Assembly (NCBI RefSeq): GCF_004342425.1
Contig: NZ_SLWQ01000001.1
Coordinates: 707,048-763,184 of the forward strand
DNA length: 56,137 bases
Direction of reading: 5' to 3'
Source of the DNA: Dokdonella fugitiva
GTDB taxonomy: Bacteria > Pseudomonadota > Gammaproteobacteria > Xanthomonadales > Rhodanobacteraceae
In this document: positions 21,553 through 31,476 of the stretch, piece after piece
Layout of the letters: each line of letters begins with the position of its first letter
How positions within the stretch are numbered: the stretch's first letter is position 1
Notes under the pieces: generated by a model
What the model saw: only the letters and a program-made list of their open reading frames with translations
Told to the model about the DNA's origin: nothing
Database searches by the model: none
Made by a program: the position numbers and the translations under genes

Positions 21553-23769
21553 ATGAAGACGACCCAGATCGTGCCGGGCCTGCTCGCCCTGGCGATTGCC
21601 CAGGCACTGTTCGCGCCCGCGATCGCGCGCGCGGACGACGTCGCCGCAGCGGATGCCGCTGCCGACGCGCAGAACAACAATACGACCGAACTGCCGAAGA
21701 TCAACGTGCGCGAGCGCGGCCTGCACGACGACACGTGGCCGAAGCTGCAGCACATCATGCGCGAGGTCGACGGCCCGCTCATCACGGTGACGAAGAAGAC
21801 CTCGATCACCAAGCTCGACAGCATCCCGACCGTCGTCGACAACAACAACCGCGCGCTGTTCGCGCAGACGCCCGGCATCTTCTACTCCGAGCAGCAGTCG
21901 CCCGGCCAGATGAACCTCAGCTACCGCGGCATCGGCAATCCGCAGGAGTCGGAGTTCGTCACCGTGATGCTCGACGGCATCCCGCTGATGTCCGACTGGA
22001 TCGGCTATCCGACGATCTACACCTTCCCGCTGCCGCAGACGCTGTCCGAAGTGCAGCTGATCCGCGGCGGCAGCTCGCTGCTGTACGGGCCGGAGCCGCC
22101 GCCGGTCGTGAACCTCGTCAGCCGCAAGCCGGTCGCCGACCGCGAACTCGCCGGCTACACCGAGAACGTCGCCGGCAGCAACGGCCTGTTCGCGACGTTC
22201 AACCAGCTGTCCGGCACTTCGGGCGCATGGGACTACCTCGTCGACGCGCACTACCGCACGAGCGACGGCGAGCGCGACAACGGTGACTCGAAGCTGCGCG
22301 GCGGCGACCTGCACCTCGGCTATCGCCCTGACGACGCGGCGTACTACACGTTCGACTTCCACGCCTACAGCCTCGACACCGGCGACCCGGGCAAGCTCTC
22401 CTATCCGCAGTTCGCCGCGGATGCGGAAACGGTGACGACGCCGCACAACGAACTGTGGACCGACCGCTACGTCGCGATCCTCGGCCATGACCGCAAGTTC
22501 GACGCCGACACCGAGCTCGTCGCCAAGCTCTGGTACGGCTACCAGGACAACGCGTCGCGTTCGCAGGACCGTCCGCCGCCGGACTCCCCCGTGCCGACGA
22601 CGTCGACACTGCAGGATGACCAATTCCGCTTCGGTGGCCTCGACGCGCGCGTCGTACACCATTGGGGCCGCGGCAACGCCTTCACGATCGGTACGACCTA
22701 CTACCATTCGGACGCGCCGTTCCGGCAGTGGACGATGCAGGGCCTGACGCCGGATCGCTACGATCGCGACGGCGTCCCGCGCCTGCGTCAGGAGCGTTCG
22801 ACCGACTACGGTGCGGTGTTCGCGGAGAACGTGTTCCGCTTCGCCGGTGGATGGCATTTCGTACCGTCGGTGCGCCTCGAGCGCGAGAACGTCGACATCG
22901 ACGAAACGGTCAAGCCGCCGAATCTGACGCGCGACCTCGTCGACCGCAGCGTCGATCACACGGTGCCGCTGTTCGGCCTCGGCTTCGGCAACGACTTCGG
23001 TCGCGGCAACGAGACCTACTTCAACGTCTCGCAAGGTTGGCGCCCGGTGCGCTACTTCGATATCGGCTCGCCGTTCGGCAATACCGCCGCGGGATCGATC
23101 AACGACCCCGATCCGACCCACGTGCTGTCGTGGGAAGCGGGCGTCCACGGCACGCCGGTCGACGGCCTGTTCTACGACGCGAGCCTGTTCTGGGTGAACG
23201 TCAAGGACCGCATCGAGAGCCAGCCGGCCGGCCCCGACGCGCCGCCGAACAACACGATCAACGTGAACACCGGCGACACGCGCCATCGCGGCTTCGAAGG
23301 CCAGATCGACTACGACTTCCTCGCCGCGCGCGATCCGAAGACGACACGGCACCTGTCCCTGTTCGCGAACCTGAGCCTGCTCAACGCCGAGTTCACCTCG
23401 ACGCGCAATCCCGCCAACCTCGGCAACCGGCCCGCGTTCTCGCCGAAGTACCTCGCGCGCGTCGGCCTGTCGTGGCGCGAAGACAAGCACTACAAGCTCG
23501 CGCTGTCGGCGGTGTCGGTCGCCAGCCAGTACTTCCAGGACTCGAACCTGCCGGCCGGCACGGCCGGAGCGGCCAATTACATCCCGGCCAAGGTGCCTTC
23601 CTACACGGTGGCCGACTTCTCGGCCGATTGGTGGGTGCTGCCGCAGCTGCGCCTGCTCGGCGGCGTGTCGAACATCGCCGACCGCAAGTACTACTCGCGC
23701 GTGTTCTCGAACGGCCTCGAGCCCGGCATCGGCCGCACGTTCTACGCGGGCGCGTCGTACGAGTTCTGA
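21553..23769 (+). CDS. TonB-dependent outer-membrane receptor (FecA-like)
   Basis: A 738-residue outer-membrane receptor. A signal peptide (about 1-27, ending ARA) is followed by a plug domain (about 70-200: FAQTPGIFYSEQQS, YRGIGNPQESEFVTVMLDGIP, VQLIRGGSSLLYGPEPPPVVNLV) and a 22-strand-type barrel ending RTFYAGASYEF with a terminal Phe. TonB-dependent import of iron complexes, vitamins or other scarce ligands is the family role. The gene has its own strong terminator and lies 170 bp upstream of a sulfate-uptake operon, so an organosulfur ligand is possible but unproven. GAGGA lies 7 bases before the ATG. Confidence 0.92.
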   Translation: MKTTQIVPGLLALAIAQALFAPAIARADDVAAADAAADAQNNNTTELPKINVRERGLHDDTWPKLQHIMREVDGPLITVTKKTSITKLDSIPTVVDNNNRALFAQTPGIFYSEQQSPGQMNLSYRGIGNPQESEFVTVMLDGIPLMSDWIGYPTIYTFPLPQTLSEVQLIRGGSSLLYGPEPPPVVNLVSRKPVADRELAGYTENVAGSNGLFATFNQLSGTSGAWDYLVDAHYRTSDGERDNGDSKLRGGDLHLGYRPDDAAYYTFDFHAYSLDTGDPGKLSYPQFAADAETVTTPHNELWTDRYVAILGHDRKFDADTELVAKLWYGYQDNASRSQDRPPPDSPVPTTSTLQDDQFRFGGLDARVVHHWGRGNAFTIGTTYYHSDAPFRQWTMQGLTPDRYDRDGVPRLRQERSTDYGAVFAENVFRFAGGWHFVPSVRLERENVDIDETVKPPNLTRDLVDRSVDHTVPLFGLGFGNDFGRGNETYFNVSQGWRPVRYFDIGSPFGNTAAGSINDPDPTHVLSWEAGVHGTPVDGLFYDASLFWVNVKDRIESQPAGPDAPPNNTINVNTGDTRHRGFEGQIDYDFLAARDPKTTRHLSLFANLSLLNAEFTSTRNPANLGNRPAFSPKYLARVGLSWREDKHYKLALSAVSVASQYFQDSNLPAGTAGAANYIPAKVPSYTVADFSADWWVLPQLRLLGGVSNIADRKYYSRVFSNGLEPGIGRTFYAGASYEF

Positions 23770-23788
23770 TCGCTCCGCTTCGTGGCGA

Positions 23789-23824
23789 ACGGCTGCCATC
23801 CGGTCGGATGGCAGCCGTTTTTTT
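23789..23824 (+). terminator. Strong intrinsic terminator after the TonB receptor
   Basis: A perfect 13-bp stem (ACGGCTGCCATCC, 23789-23801, with its complement 23806-23818), a GGTC loop, and seven T (23818-23824). It separates the receptor from the sulfate operon. Confidence 0.95.
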
Positions 23825-23850
23825 CGCGCCCGACCCCGTGGCTGCATAAC

Positions 23851-23891
23851 CGCATGCCGATTCGTCATGCGCGCCTAACGCCTCGCTAACG
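23851..23891. promoter_or_regulatory. Candidate operator upstream of sbp
   Basis: An inverted repeat CGCATG-N9-CATGCG (23851-23871) is followed by two direct CTAACG hexamers 11 bp apart (23875-23880, 23886-23891), 48 bp before the sbp start. A CysB-like activator would be expected to control this operon; a match to a defined site was not tested. Confidence 0.35.
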
Positions 23892-23938
23892 AATTCGCTG
23901 CCAGACTGGTTCCCTCGAACTTCGACTGGGGAACCGCC

Positions 23939-24946
23939 ATGCGACACTGGTCCGCTTCGCTGCTCGCCGCCGCGCTCGCGGCCGGCGCCTTCGGCCACGC
24001 GCGCGCCGACGCGAGCCTGCTCAACGTCTCCTATGACCCGACGCGCGAGCTCTACCGCGACGTCAATGCCGCTTTCGCCGCGGACTGGAAACAACGCACC
24101 GGCGAGACCGTCACGATCAAGCAATCGCACGGCGGCTCGGGCAAGCAGAGCCGCAGCGTCATCGACGGCCTCGAGGCGGACGTCGTCACGCTCGCGCTCG
24201 CCTGGGACATCGACGCGCTCGCCACGCATGGCAACCTCGTGCCGGCCGACTGGCAAAAGCGCCTGCCCGACAACAGCGCGCCGTACACCTCGACGATCGT
24301 GTTCCTCGTGCGCAAGGGCAATCCGAAAGGCATCAAGGACTGGGACGACCTCGTCAGGCCTGGTGTCGGCGTGATCACGCCGAACCCGAAGACGAGCGGC
24401 GGCGCGCGCTGGAACTACCTCGCCGCGTGGGGCTACGCGGCGAAGAAGTCCGGCGGCGACGCCGCGGCGAAGGACTTCGTCGCCAGGCTTTTCAGGAACG
24501 TGCCCGTACTCGACACCGGCGCGCGCGGCGCGACCACGACGTTCGTCGAACGCGGCCAGGGCGACGTGCTGCTCGCGTGGGAGAACGAAGCGCTGCTCGC
24601 GCTCGCCGAGGGCGGCGGCAAGGACCGCTTCGAAATCGTCGTGCCGAGCGTGAGCATCCTCGCCGAGCCGCCGGTCGCGGTGGTCGACAAGGTCGTCGAC
24701 AAGCACGGCACGCGCAAGGTCGCCGAGGCGTACCTCCAGTTCCTCTACACGTCGGCCGGCCAGGAGATCGCCGCGAAGAACGGCTACCGCCCGCGCGATG
24801 CGTCGGTCGCGGCGAAGTTCGCCGCGAAGTTCCCGAACGTCCCGACGTTCACCGTGGACGAGGCGTTCGGCGGCTGGCAGAAGGCGCAGGCAGCGCACTT
24901 CGCCGACGGCGGCACGTTCGACCAGATCTATACGCCCGGCCGCTAG
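23939..24946 (+). CDS. sbp: Sulfate-binding periplasmic protein
   Basis: A 335-residue periplasmic solute-binding protein of the sulfate/thiosulfate ABC importer. A signal peptide (1-24, ending ARA) precedes [17 protein letters not shown], the family's SHGGSGKQ ligand loop, [30 protein letters not shown] and GRGATTTF-like elements ([17 protein letters not shown]). Length is typical. It is first in the sbp-cysT-cysW-cysA operon; GGGG lies 6-9 bases before the ATG. Sulfate and thiosulfate binders (Sbp, CysP) are hard to separate from sequence alone. Confidence 0.93.
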   Translation: MRHWSASLLAAALAAGAFGHARADASLLNVSYDPTRELYRDVNAAFAADWKQRTGETVTIKQSHGGSGKQSRSVIDGLEADVVTLALAWDIDALATHGNLVPADWQKRLPDNSAPYTSTIVFLVRKGNPKGIKDWDDLVRPGVGVITPNPKTSGGARWNYLAAWGYAAKKSGGDAAAKDFVARLFRNVPVLDTGARGATTTFVERGQGDVLLAWENEALLALAEGGGKDRFEIVVPSVSILAEPPVAVVDKVVDKHGTRKVAEAYLQFLYTSAGQEIAAKNGYRPRDASVAAKFAAKFPNVPTFTVDEAFGGWQKAQAAHFADGGTFDQIYTPGR

Positions 24947-24974
24947 GCCGCGCGTCCCGGACAGGGGAGCATCG

Positions 24975-25811
24975 ATGCGCGCGAAGCACCGCCACGCCCT
25001 GCCCGGCTTCGGCCTCACGCTCGGCGTCTGCCTCGCGTATCTCGGCCTCATCGTGCTGCTGCCGCTCGCCGCGCTCGCGTGGAAGTCGGCCTCGCTCGGC
25101 GCGGCCGAGTTCTGGGCGATCGTGACCGCGCCGCGTGCACTCGCGGCGTACCGCGTCACGTTCGGTTGCGCCGCACTCGCGGGCCTCGTCAACCTCGTGT
25201 TCGGGCCGCTGCTCGCCTGGGTGCTCGTGCGCTACCGCTTCCCCGGCCGCGCGTTCGTCGATGCACTGATCGACCTGCCGTTCGCGCTGCCGACCGCGGT
25301 CGCGGGCATCACGCTCACGGCGCTGTACGCGTCGAACGGGCCGCTCGGCCGCGTGCTCGAGGCGCACGGCTGGAAGATCGCCTACACGCCGGGCGGGATC
25401 ACCGTCGCGCTCGTGTTCGTGAGCCTGCCGTTCCTCGTGCGCAGCGTGCAGCCGGTGCTCGAGCACCTCGAACCCGACGTCGAGGAAGCCGCGGCGACGC
25501 TCGGCGCGGGGCGGCTCACGACCCTGTGGCGCGTCGTGCTGCCGACCCTGTGGCCGGCAATCCTGTCCGGCTTCGCGCTCGCGTTCGCGCGCGCGCTCGG
25601 CGAGTACGGCTCGGTCATCTTCATCGCCGGCAACATGCCGATGGTGTCGGAGATCGCGCCGTTGCTGATCACCGCCAAGCTCGACCAGTACGACTACGCC
25701 GGCGCGACCGCTATCGCGCTGGTCCTGCTCGCGGGCTCGTTCGCGACCCTGCTCGCGCTGAACCTGCTGCAGCTGTTCACCGTGCGACGCCGTTCCGCGG
25801 GGGCCGCATGA
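24975..25811 (+). CDS. cysT: Sulfate ABC transporter permease CysT
   Basis: A 278-residue inner-membrane permease subunit that forms the sulfate channel with CysW. About six hydrophobic helices are evident, with [18 protein letters not shown] and the EAA-type coupling loop [22 protein letters not shown]. The ATG at 24975 is preferred because GGGGAG sits six bases upstream and family homology starts at LPGFGLTLG; the frame is open further upstream, inside sbp. The stop overlaps the cysW ATG by four bases. Confidence 0.94.
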   Translation: MRAKHRHALPGFGLTLGVCLAYLGLIVLLPLAALAWKSASLGAAEFWAIVTAPRALAAYRVTFGCAALAGLVNLVFGPLLAWVLVRYRFPGRAFVDALIDLPFALPTAVAGITLTALYASNGPLGRVLEAHGWKIAYTPGGITVALVFVSLPFLVRSVQPVLEHLEPDVEEAAATLGAGRLTTLWRVVLPTLWPAILSGFALAFARALGEYGSVIFIAGNMPMVSEIAPLLITAKLDQYDYAGATAIALVLLAGSFATLLALNLLQLFTVRRRSAGAA

Positions 25812-26662
25812 GCGCGCGCCCGGCGTCGAACGCGCTGCGCGACCCGTGGTGGCTGCGCCTGCCGCTGCTCCTGCTCGCGCTCGCTTTCGTCGCGCTGTTC
25901 CTCGTGCTGCCGCTCGTCGCCGTGTTCGGCTACGCATTCGAAAAGGGCGTCGACTTCTACCTCGCGAGCCTCGCCGACGAGGACGCGCGCGCGGCGATCC
26001 GCCTGACCCTGCTCGTCGCCGCGATCGCGGTACCGGCGAACACGCTGTTCGGCATCGCCGCGGCGTGGCTGATCACGCGCTTCTCGTTCCCGGGTCGCGG
26101 CCTGCTGCTCAGCCTCATCGACCTGCCGTTCGCGGTGTCGCCGGTCATCGCCGGCCTCATCTACGTGCTGCTGTTCGGCGCGCAGGGGCTGTTCGCGCCG
26201 TGGCTCGCGGCGCACGACGTCAAGATCATCTTCGCCGTGCCGGGCATCGTGCTCGCGACGATCTTCGTCACCTTCCCGTTCGTCGCGCGCGAGCTGATCC
26301 CGCTGATGCAGGCGCAGGGCAGCGAGCAGGAGCAGGCTGCGATCACGCTCGGCGCGGGCGGCTTCGCGATGTTCTGGCGCGTCGTGCTGCCGAAGATCGG
26401 CTGGGGCCTCGCCTACGGCGTGATCCTGTGCAACGCGCGCGCGATCGGCGAGTTCGGCGCCGTGTCGGTCGTCTCCGGCCACATCCGCGGCCTCACCAAC
26501 ACGATGCCACTGCATGTCGAGATCCTCTACAACGAATACCAGCGCACGGCCGCGTTCGCCGTCGCGTCGCTGCTCGCCCTGCTCGCGCTGGCGACGCTGG
26601 CATTGAAGCAACTCGTCGGCTGGCGCATGCGCCGCGCGACGCAGGCCGAGAACCCCCCATGA
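25808..26662 (+). CDS. cysW: Sulfate ABC transporter permease CysW
   Basis: A 284-residue inner-membrane permease partner of CysT. Features are [21 protein letters not shown], the EAA-type loop [23 protein letters not shown] and [29 protein letters not shown], which are characteristic of CysW. It starts in a four-base ATGA overlap with cysT and ends in an ATGA overlap with cysA, indicating translational coupling of the three cistrons. Confidence 0.95.
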   Translation: MSARPASNALRDPWWLRLPLLLLALAFVALFLVLPLVAVFGYAFEKGVDFYLASLADEDARAAIRLTLLVAAIAVPANTLFGIAAAWLITRFSFPGRGLLLSLIDLPFAVSPVIAGLIYVLLFGAQGLFAPWLAAHDVKIIFAVPGIVLATIFVTFPFVARELIPLMQAQGSEQEQAAITLGAGGFAMFWRVVLPKIGWGLAYGVILCNARAIGEFGAVSVVSGHIRGLTNTMPLHVEILYNEYQRTAAFAVASLLALLALATLALKQLVGWRMRRATQAENPP

Positions 26663-27738
26663 GCATCGAACTGTCCGCCATCGAGTACCGCTACCGCGAC
26701 GCGACCGCGCTCGCCGGCATCGACCTCACGATCGAGTCGGGCGAGCTGCTCGCGCTGCTCGGTCCCTCCGGCTGCGGCAAGACCACACTGCTGCGCACGA
26801 TCGCGGGACTCGAGTTCCCCGATCGCGGCCGCGTGCGCTTCGAGGGCCGGGACGTGACCGCGCTGGGCGCGCGCAAGCGCCACGTCGGTTTCGTGTTCCA
26901 GCACTACGCGCTGTTCAACCACCTCACCGTGTTCGAAAACGTCGCCTTCGGCCTTCGCGTGCGTGGCTGGTTCCGCCGGCCGCGCCGCGCCGAACTCGAA
27001 CGCAAGGTCGGCGAACTGCTCGAACTCGTGCAGCTTCGCGAGTTCGCGCGCCGCTACCCGGCGCAACTCTCCGGGGGCCAGCGCCAACGCGTCGCGCTCG
27101 CGCGCGCGCTCGCGGTCGAACCGCATATCCTCCTCCTCGACGAACCGTTCGGCGCGCTCGATGCGCGCGTGCGCGCCGACTTGCGCCGCTGGTTGCGCGA
27201 CCTGCACGACCGCATCCACGTGACGAGCGTGTTCGTCACGCACGACCAGGAAGAAGCGTTCGAGCTCGCCGACCGCATCGCGGTCATGAACAAGGGTCGC
27301 ATCGAACAGATCGGTAGTTCGGAAACGCTCTACACGCGCCCTGCGAGCCCGTTCGTATGCCGCTTCCTCGGCGAGGTCAACGAACTGGCGGCGGCGATCC
27401 ATGCACGCTGGACCGGCATCGACGACGAGCGCGTGGTCGCGTTCGTGCGTCCGCACGACCTCGACTTCGTGCCGGCCGAACGCGGCGAAGGCGCGCGCAT
27501 CGAGAGCGTGCGCGACCTCGGCGCGACCGTGCGGATCGAGGCGCTCGATCCGCGTCTCGCGCGCCCGCTGGTCGCGCTCCACGATCGCGCGCGCTACGAA
27601 GCCGCGCCGCTCGAGCGCGGCCGCCTCGTCGTGCCTTCGGCGCGACGGCAGGTCCTGTTCCGCGGCGATGAGCCGCTCGCCGACACGGGCGCGCGTGTCG
27701 GCCATGTGCTGCGCGATCTCCTGCTCACGCAGCGCTGA
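26659..27738 (+). CDS. cysA: Sulfate ABC transporter ATP-binding protein CysA
   Basis: A 359-residue cytoplasmic ATPase that powers sulfate import. Walker A is GPSGCGKTT, the Q-loop is [20 protein letters not shown], the signature is [16 protein letters not shown], Walker B is [12 protein letters not shown], and the switch His is in [13 protein letters not shown]-terminal TOBE-like regulatory domain (from about 240) follows. All catalytic residues are intact. It is the last gene of the operon; no intrinsic terminator was found in the 133 bp before the protease gene. Confidence 0.96.
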   Translation: MSIELSAIEYRYRDATALAGIDLTIESGELLALLGPSGCGKTTLLRTIAGLEFPDRGRVRFEGRDVTALGARKRHVGFVFQHYALFNHLTVFENVAFGLRVRGWFRRPRRAELERKVGELLELVQLREFARRYPAQLSGGQRQRVALARALAVEPHILLLDEPFGALDARVRADLRRWLRDLHDRIHVTSVFVTHDQEEAFELADRIAVMNKGRIEQIGSSETLYTRPASPFVCRFLGEVNELAAAIHARWTGIDDERVVAFVRPHDLDFVPAERGEGARIESVRDLGATVRIEALDPRLARPLVALHDRARYEAAPLERGRLVVPSARRQVLFRGDEPLADTGARVGHVLRDLLLTQR

Positions 27739-27835
27739 TCCGCCTCACGTCGCGTCGTCGCAGCCGTCGGCGAAGATCCGGGGGGCTGCGTGCCGCGCGA
27801 TCCCGCGGGTTCAGCGCACGCGCGCGCGGCAGGTC

Positions 27836-27841
27836 TAGAAT
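27836..27841 (+). promoter_or_regulatory. Candidate -10 box of the metalloprotease gene
   Basis: TAGAAT is the only AT-rich hexamer in the GC-rich gap and lies 30 bases before the start codon. The -35 region is not obvious. Confidence 0.35.
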
Positions 27842-27871
27842 GACGACCGGGTGCCGAATGGAGGAACGGTC

Positions 27872-29215
27872 ATGCGCCGAATGCTCGCCCTCATCCTCGC
27901 CATGGCGTGCGTGCACGCGGCCGCCGCGCCACGCGAACTCATGCTGCAACCGGCACACATCGATGCGCTGGCCGCATTGCTCGTCGGCGACAGCCTCGCC
28001 ATCGACGATTTTCCGGACGGCTACGGCGGGCGCACGAGCCTTCGCTTCACGCGCATCGACGTCTATGCCGCAGGCGCACGGCTCGTCGTGCAGGGGCCTG
28101 ACGGCGAACACGCGATGCCGCGCAGCCCGCGCATCGAAGCCATCGGTCGCGACGCCGGCGACCAGGTGCGCGCGCACCTCGCGTTCGACCCCGGCTTCCG
28201 CAATGTCACGGGCAGCGGCTCGGGGCCGTCCGGCGCGTTCGCGATATCGGCACGCTCCGACGCGAAGGGTACGCGCCTCGTCGTGCAGCCCGCCGATGAA
28301 GCGCTGCCGAAGGGCGTCGTGCCGCAGGTGCTGCCCGACGACGGCAGCGTCATGGGCCTCGGCACGCCGCCCGATCCGCTGCCGCTTTCGTCCGGCAACG
28401 GCATCGCGGGCACGCTACCGCGCGGCGCGCTGATCGCCGTCGACGTCGATCGCGAGCTGCTCGTCAATCGCTTCGGCGGCACCGGCGCGTCGAACGTCGC
28501 CGCGGCGACGAACTGGATCGCCGACCTGTTCGCGGTCATGAACGTCATGTACGTGCGCGACCTCAATGTGATGCTGCTGCAGGGCACGACGATCTTCCGC
28601 ACCGGCGCGACGCCGTACGCGATCGCCCCGGATGCCGCCGCGAACAGCACCGATCTCAACAATTTCGGCAACTACTGGCAGGCCAACCATGCCGCGGTCG
28701 ATCGCGACTTCACGATGCTGCTGTCCGGACGGATGACGGGCGGCTTCTCCGCCTCCGGCATCGCCTGGATCAATTCGTATTGCAACAAGAACGGCAACGG
28801 CGGCAGCTACAGCGTCAACAAGGTGTTCACGAGTTCACAGGTGCCGGTCGATCTTTCCGCACGCATCGTCGGCCACGAACTCGGCCACAACTTCGGCGCC
28901 GCACACACGCACTGCACGAGCGCGGCGAACGGGGCGAACTGGCCGGTTTCGTCGAACACGATCGATGTCTGCTACAAGGGCGAGGCGGCTTCGGGTTGCT
29001 ACGGCGGGCCGGTGAGCTGCCCGGCCACGGGCAGCGGCCATGGAACGTTGATGAGTTACTGCAACACGAGCGCCCCGAACGGCGCGGCGTGCGGCCAGAA
29101 TGACCTCGTGTTCCACCCGGCGCAGATCAGCACGCTGCTCGGCTACATCGCCAGCCACACGCCGGCGTGCCTCAGCGCGACCGCGGACCCGATCTTCAGG
29201 AACGGCTTCGACTGA
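27872..29215 (+). CDS. Secreted zinc metalloprotease (M12/reprolysin-like) with terminal IFRNGFD motif
   Basis: A 447-residue exported metzincin-type protease. A signal peptide (about 1-19, ending AAAA) and a propeptide-like region precede the catalytic domain. The zinc site is GHELGHNFGAAHTHC, an HExxHxxGxxH motif with H335, E336, H339 and H345, and the Met-turn is GTLMSYCN. Several Cys flank the active site (CYKGEAASGCYGGPVSC), suggesting disulfides. The protein ends exactly in DPIFRNGFD, the C-terminal motif shared with other secreted proteins in this window. ATG at 27872 is chosen over an ATG seven codons earlier because GAGGAA lies six bases upstream and the signal peptide starts there. 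Substrate is unknown. Confidence 0.87.
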   Translation: MRRMLALILAMACVHAAAAPRELMLQPAHIDALAALLVGDSLAIDDFPDGYGGRTSLRFTRIDVYAAGARLVVQGPDGEHAMPRSPRIEAIGRDAGDQVRAHLAFDPGFRNVTGSGSGPSGAFAISARSDAKGTRLVVQPADEALPKGVVPQVLPDDGSVMGLGTPPDPLPLSSGNGIAGTLPRGALIAVDVDRELLVNRFGGTGASNVAAATNWIADLFAVMNVMYVRDLNVMLLQGTTIFRTGATPYAIAPDAAANSTDLNNFGNYWQANHAAVDRDFTMLLSGRMTGGFSASGIAWINSYCNKNGNGGSYSVNKVFTSSQVPVDLSARIVGHELGHNFGAAHTHCTSAANGANWPVSSNTIDVCYKGEAASGCYGGPVSCPATGSGHGTLMSYCNTSAPNGAACGQNDLVFHPAQISTLLGYIASHTPACLSATADPIFRNGFD

Positions 29216-29250
29216 AGCCTGTACGCGTCGCATGCAGGGGTCGCGGCGGC

Positions 29251-29817
29251 TCAGCGCGGCGCGGGCGCGTCGCCACGCAGGTGCTCGGCGGTGCGCACGA
29301 GCGCCGACACGTCGGTGCGCGTGGCGCGCTCCCCGGTGAATTCGCCGAGCAGCGCCGGCAAGGTGGCGACTGCGCGCGCGATCGTGTCGATGACGGCCGG
29401 CTCCGGCAGCACGCTGCCTTCGACGACCGCGAGCAGCAGGCGCTCGATCGCCGCGCAGAAGTCGCCGATCACCGGCGCGCCGACGAGGCGCGAGCTGCCC
29501 TTGAGCGTGTGGAAGGAGCGGCGCAGGGGCACGGCGCGATCGAGGTCGGCCGGCACGCTGCGCCAGTACGGCAGCGCGCGGCGCAGGTGGCCTATCTCGC
29601 CGCGCGCTTCGGTGACGAAGACGTCGCGCAGTTCATCGTCGACCTCCTCGACCGGAGCCGCGCGCGCGCTCCTGCGCGACAGGCGACGCGGTGCCGGCGC
29701 GGCGCGCACGGGCGCCTCCGTGGCGGACGGCGCCGGCGACCGACCACGCAGGACCACGACGATGCCGGCAGCCGCCAGCACGAACAGGACCAACCCTATC
29801 GCGAACGCGGCACTCAT
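29251..29817 (-). CDS. Membrane-anchored orphan HPt-domain protein
   Basis: A 188-residue protein with one N-terminal transmembrane helix (AIGLVLFVLAAAGIVVVL), a basic Ala/Pro linker and a C-terminal histidine phosphotransfer domain. The phospho-site is RRSFHTLKGSSRLVG with His103, and DELRDVFVTEAR resembles the entry helix of HPt domains in PilL/ChpA-type kinases. There is no kinase or ATPase domain. It likely relays phosphate between a kinase and a response regulator encoded elsewhere. The start at MSAAFAIG is preferred to an upstream in-frame ATG because the preceding residues are Arg-rich and lack hydrophobicity. It is convergent with the protease gene. Confidence 0.75.
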   Translation of the reverse strand: MSAAFAIGLVLFVLAAAGIVVVLRGRSPAPSATEAPVRAAPAPRRLSRRSARAAPVEEVDDELRDVFVTEARGEIGHLRRALPYWRSVPADLDRAVPLRRSFHTLKGSSRLVGAPVIGDFCAAIERLLLAVVEGSVLPEPAVIDTIARAVATLPALLGEFTGERATRTDVSALVRTAEHLRGDAPAPR

Positions 29818-29952
29818 GCGGCTCCGACGCCGACTCCCCGATCGATGCCCTCGTTCATACCGCGCGCGCGCTCCGCTGTCCATGCCCGGACGCCACGCCG
29901 AGCCCATGCGTGACGACGGCCCGGCGGCGCGTGGGTGGCGTCGCCAGGCGGC

Positions 29953-30873
29953 TCAGTCGCGCATCAGCGTCGATTTGCCGAACAGGCTCTCGACGAGGTC
30001 GACCGCGAGCATCGCGGTCTGGTTGCGCACGTCGAGCGCGGGATTGAGTTCCATGATGTCGAGCGAACCGAGCCGTCCGCTGTCGGCGATCATTTCCATG
30101 CACAACTGCGCTTCGCGGTAGTTCGGGCCGCCGGGAATCGTCGTGCCGACGCCGGGCGCGATGCCGGGGTCGAGGAAATCGACGTCGAAGCTGACGTGCA
30201 GGTGGTCGCGGGGCCCGAGGTTGAGCAGCGCCTCCTCCATCACGCGCTTCATGCCGACTTCGTCGATGTAGCGCATGTCGTAGATGTCGAGGCCGACGTC
30301 GCGCACGAGCTTCTTTTCGCCGGCATCGACCGAGCGGATGCCGATCTGGCGGATCTGCTCGGGCGACAGCGCGGGCGCGCCACCGCCGAGCCCGGTCAGT
30401 TCCTGCGGGCCGAAACCGCACAGGCAGGCGACCGGCATGCCGTGGATGTTGCCCGACGGCGTGATGGCGCTGGTGTTGAAATCGGCGTGCGCATCGAGCC
30501 AGAGCACGGTCAGGTGCTTGCCCTGCTCGCGGCAGTGGCGCGCGACCGCGGTGATCGAGCCGATCGCGAGGCAGTGGTCGCCGCCGAGCAGGATCGGCAG
30601 GCGCTCCTGCGCGAGCTCCGCCGCGACCGCCTGCATCACCGCGCGGTTCCACGCGACCACCTCGCCGAGGTGGCGATAGCCGTCGGTCGGCGGCAGCCAC
30701 GGGTTGAACGGGCCGGCCACGTTGCCGCGGTCGACCACGTCGAGGCCACGCGCGGCGAGCGCGGCGGCGAGTCCGGCGACGCGCAGCGCCTCCGGGCCCA
30801 TGGACGCGCCGCGATGGCCGGCGCCGATGTCGGTCGGGGCGCCGATGAGGGAAATCGGGGGAAAGGTATGCAT
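29953..30873 (-). CDS. rocF: Arginase
   Basis: A 306-residue cytosolic Mn-dependent hydrolase converting arginine to ornithine and urea. Metal-binding motifs are LLGGDHCLAIGS, WLDAHADFNTS and SFDVDFLDPGIAPG; GIRSVDAGEK and ELNPALD also fit arginase. The close sister families agmatinase and formiminoglutamase are less likely given the N-terminal IGAPTDIGAGHRGASMGPEA and length. It lies between two orphan HPt genes on the same strand, with 85-135 bp gaps, so it need not share their transcript. No urease or ornithine pathway gene is nearby. Confidence 0.93.
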   Translation of the reverse strand: MHTFPPISLIGAPTDIGAGHRGASMGPEALRVAGLAAALAARGLDVVDRGNVAGPFNPWLPPTDGYRHLGEVVAWNRAVMQAVAAELAQERLPILLGGDHCLAIGSITAVARHCREQGKHLTVLWLDAHADFNTSAITPSGNIHGMPVACLCGFGPQELTGLGGGAPALSPEQIRQIGIRSVDAGEKKLVRDVGLDIYDMRYIDEVGMKRVMEEALLNLGPRDHLHVSFDVDFLDPGIAPGVGTTIPGGPNYREAQLCMEMIADSGRLGSLDIMELNPALDVRNQTAMLAVDLVESLFGKSTLMRD

Positions 30874-30957
30874 GGGGTCCCTGCTTGCATTCGGCGCGCG
30901 CCGTGGCGCGCCCGGTCGGAGTTCACCGCGGGATTCTCGGCGAAAACCGCGGTCGCG

Positions 30958-31320
30958 TCACGGCCGCTGCGGCGCCGGGGATGATTCCTCCGCGGCGGCC
31001 GCCGCGAGTTCGTCGATGACCGCGCGCACCGCGGCCTCGAAATGCCCCATGCGCTCGGCGCCCGCGAGCCGCGGCGCCGCGAGCTCGTCACCGACGAGGC
31101 GATCGGCCGCGCATGCGCACTCGCCGAGTCGCAGGTAGCCGTACGCGGCCGCGGAACCGCACAACCGGTGCACCTGCATCGACAACTCGCGTGCCCGCTC
31201 GGCATCGTCGGGCATCGCGACGAAGGCGAGCCACGCATCCGCGAGCGCGGCCCGCTTGGCCGCGAACGACTGCGCGTAGCGCCGACGCAGCAGTTCGAAG
31301 CGGTGATCCGTATCGTTCAT
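30958..31320 (-). CDS. Small orphan HPt-domain protein
   Basis: A 120-residue soluble protein that is essentially one HPt four-helix domain, with the phospho-site QVHRLCGSAAAYGY (His51) and helical flanks. The second half ends in a Glu/Ala/Pro tail. The ATG at 31318-31320 opens a compact frame; the open frame extends far upstream but overlaps the divergent DUF937 gene. It is the second stand-alone phosphotransfer protein within 2 kb. Confidence 0.75.
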   Translation of the reverse strand: MNDTDHRFELLRRRYAQSFAAKRAALADAWLAFVAMPDDAERARELSMQVHRLCGSAAAYGYLRLGECACAADRLVGDELAAPRLAGAERMGHFEAAVRAVIDELAAAAAEESSPAPQRP

Positions 31321-31349
31321 CGGCACCTGCGGCAGCCGTCGGACGGGAC

Positions 31350-31355
31350 TATAGT
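31350..31355 (+). promoter_or_regulatory. Candidate -10 box of the DUF937 gene
   Basis: TATAGT lies in a GC-rich divergent gap, 121 bases before the DUF937 start. The leader between them contains no clear structure. The assignment rests on composition alone. Confidence 0.3.
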
Positions 31356-31476
31356 GCTCCCGTTCGGCGCCGCCGGCTCGTGCCGGCCTCGCGTGACGAT
31401 CTTTCACGCGCCGGCGACATGCACCCGACAGGTCGGCATGCGACCCTGCGCATGCGAACCATCCAGGAGAGTTGCC

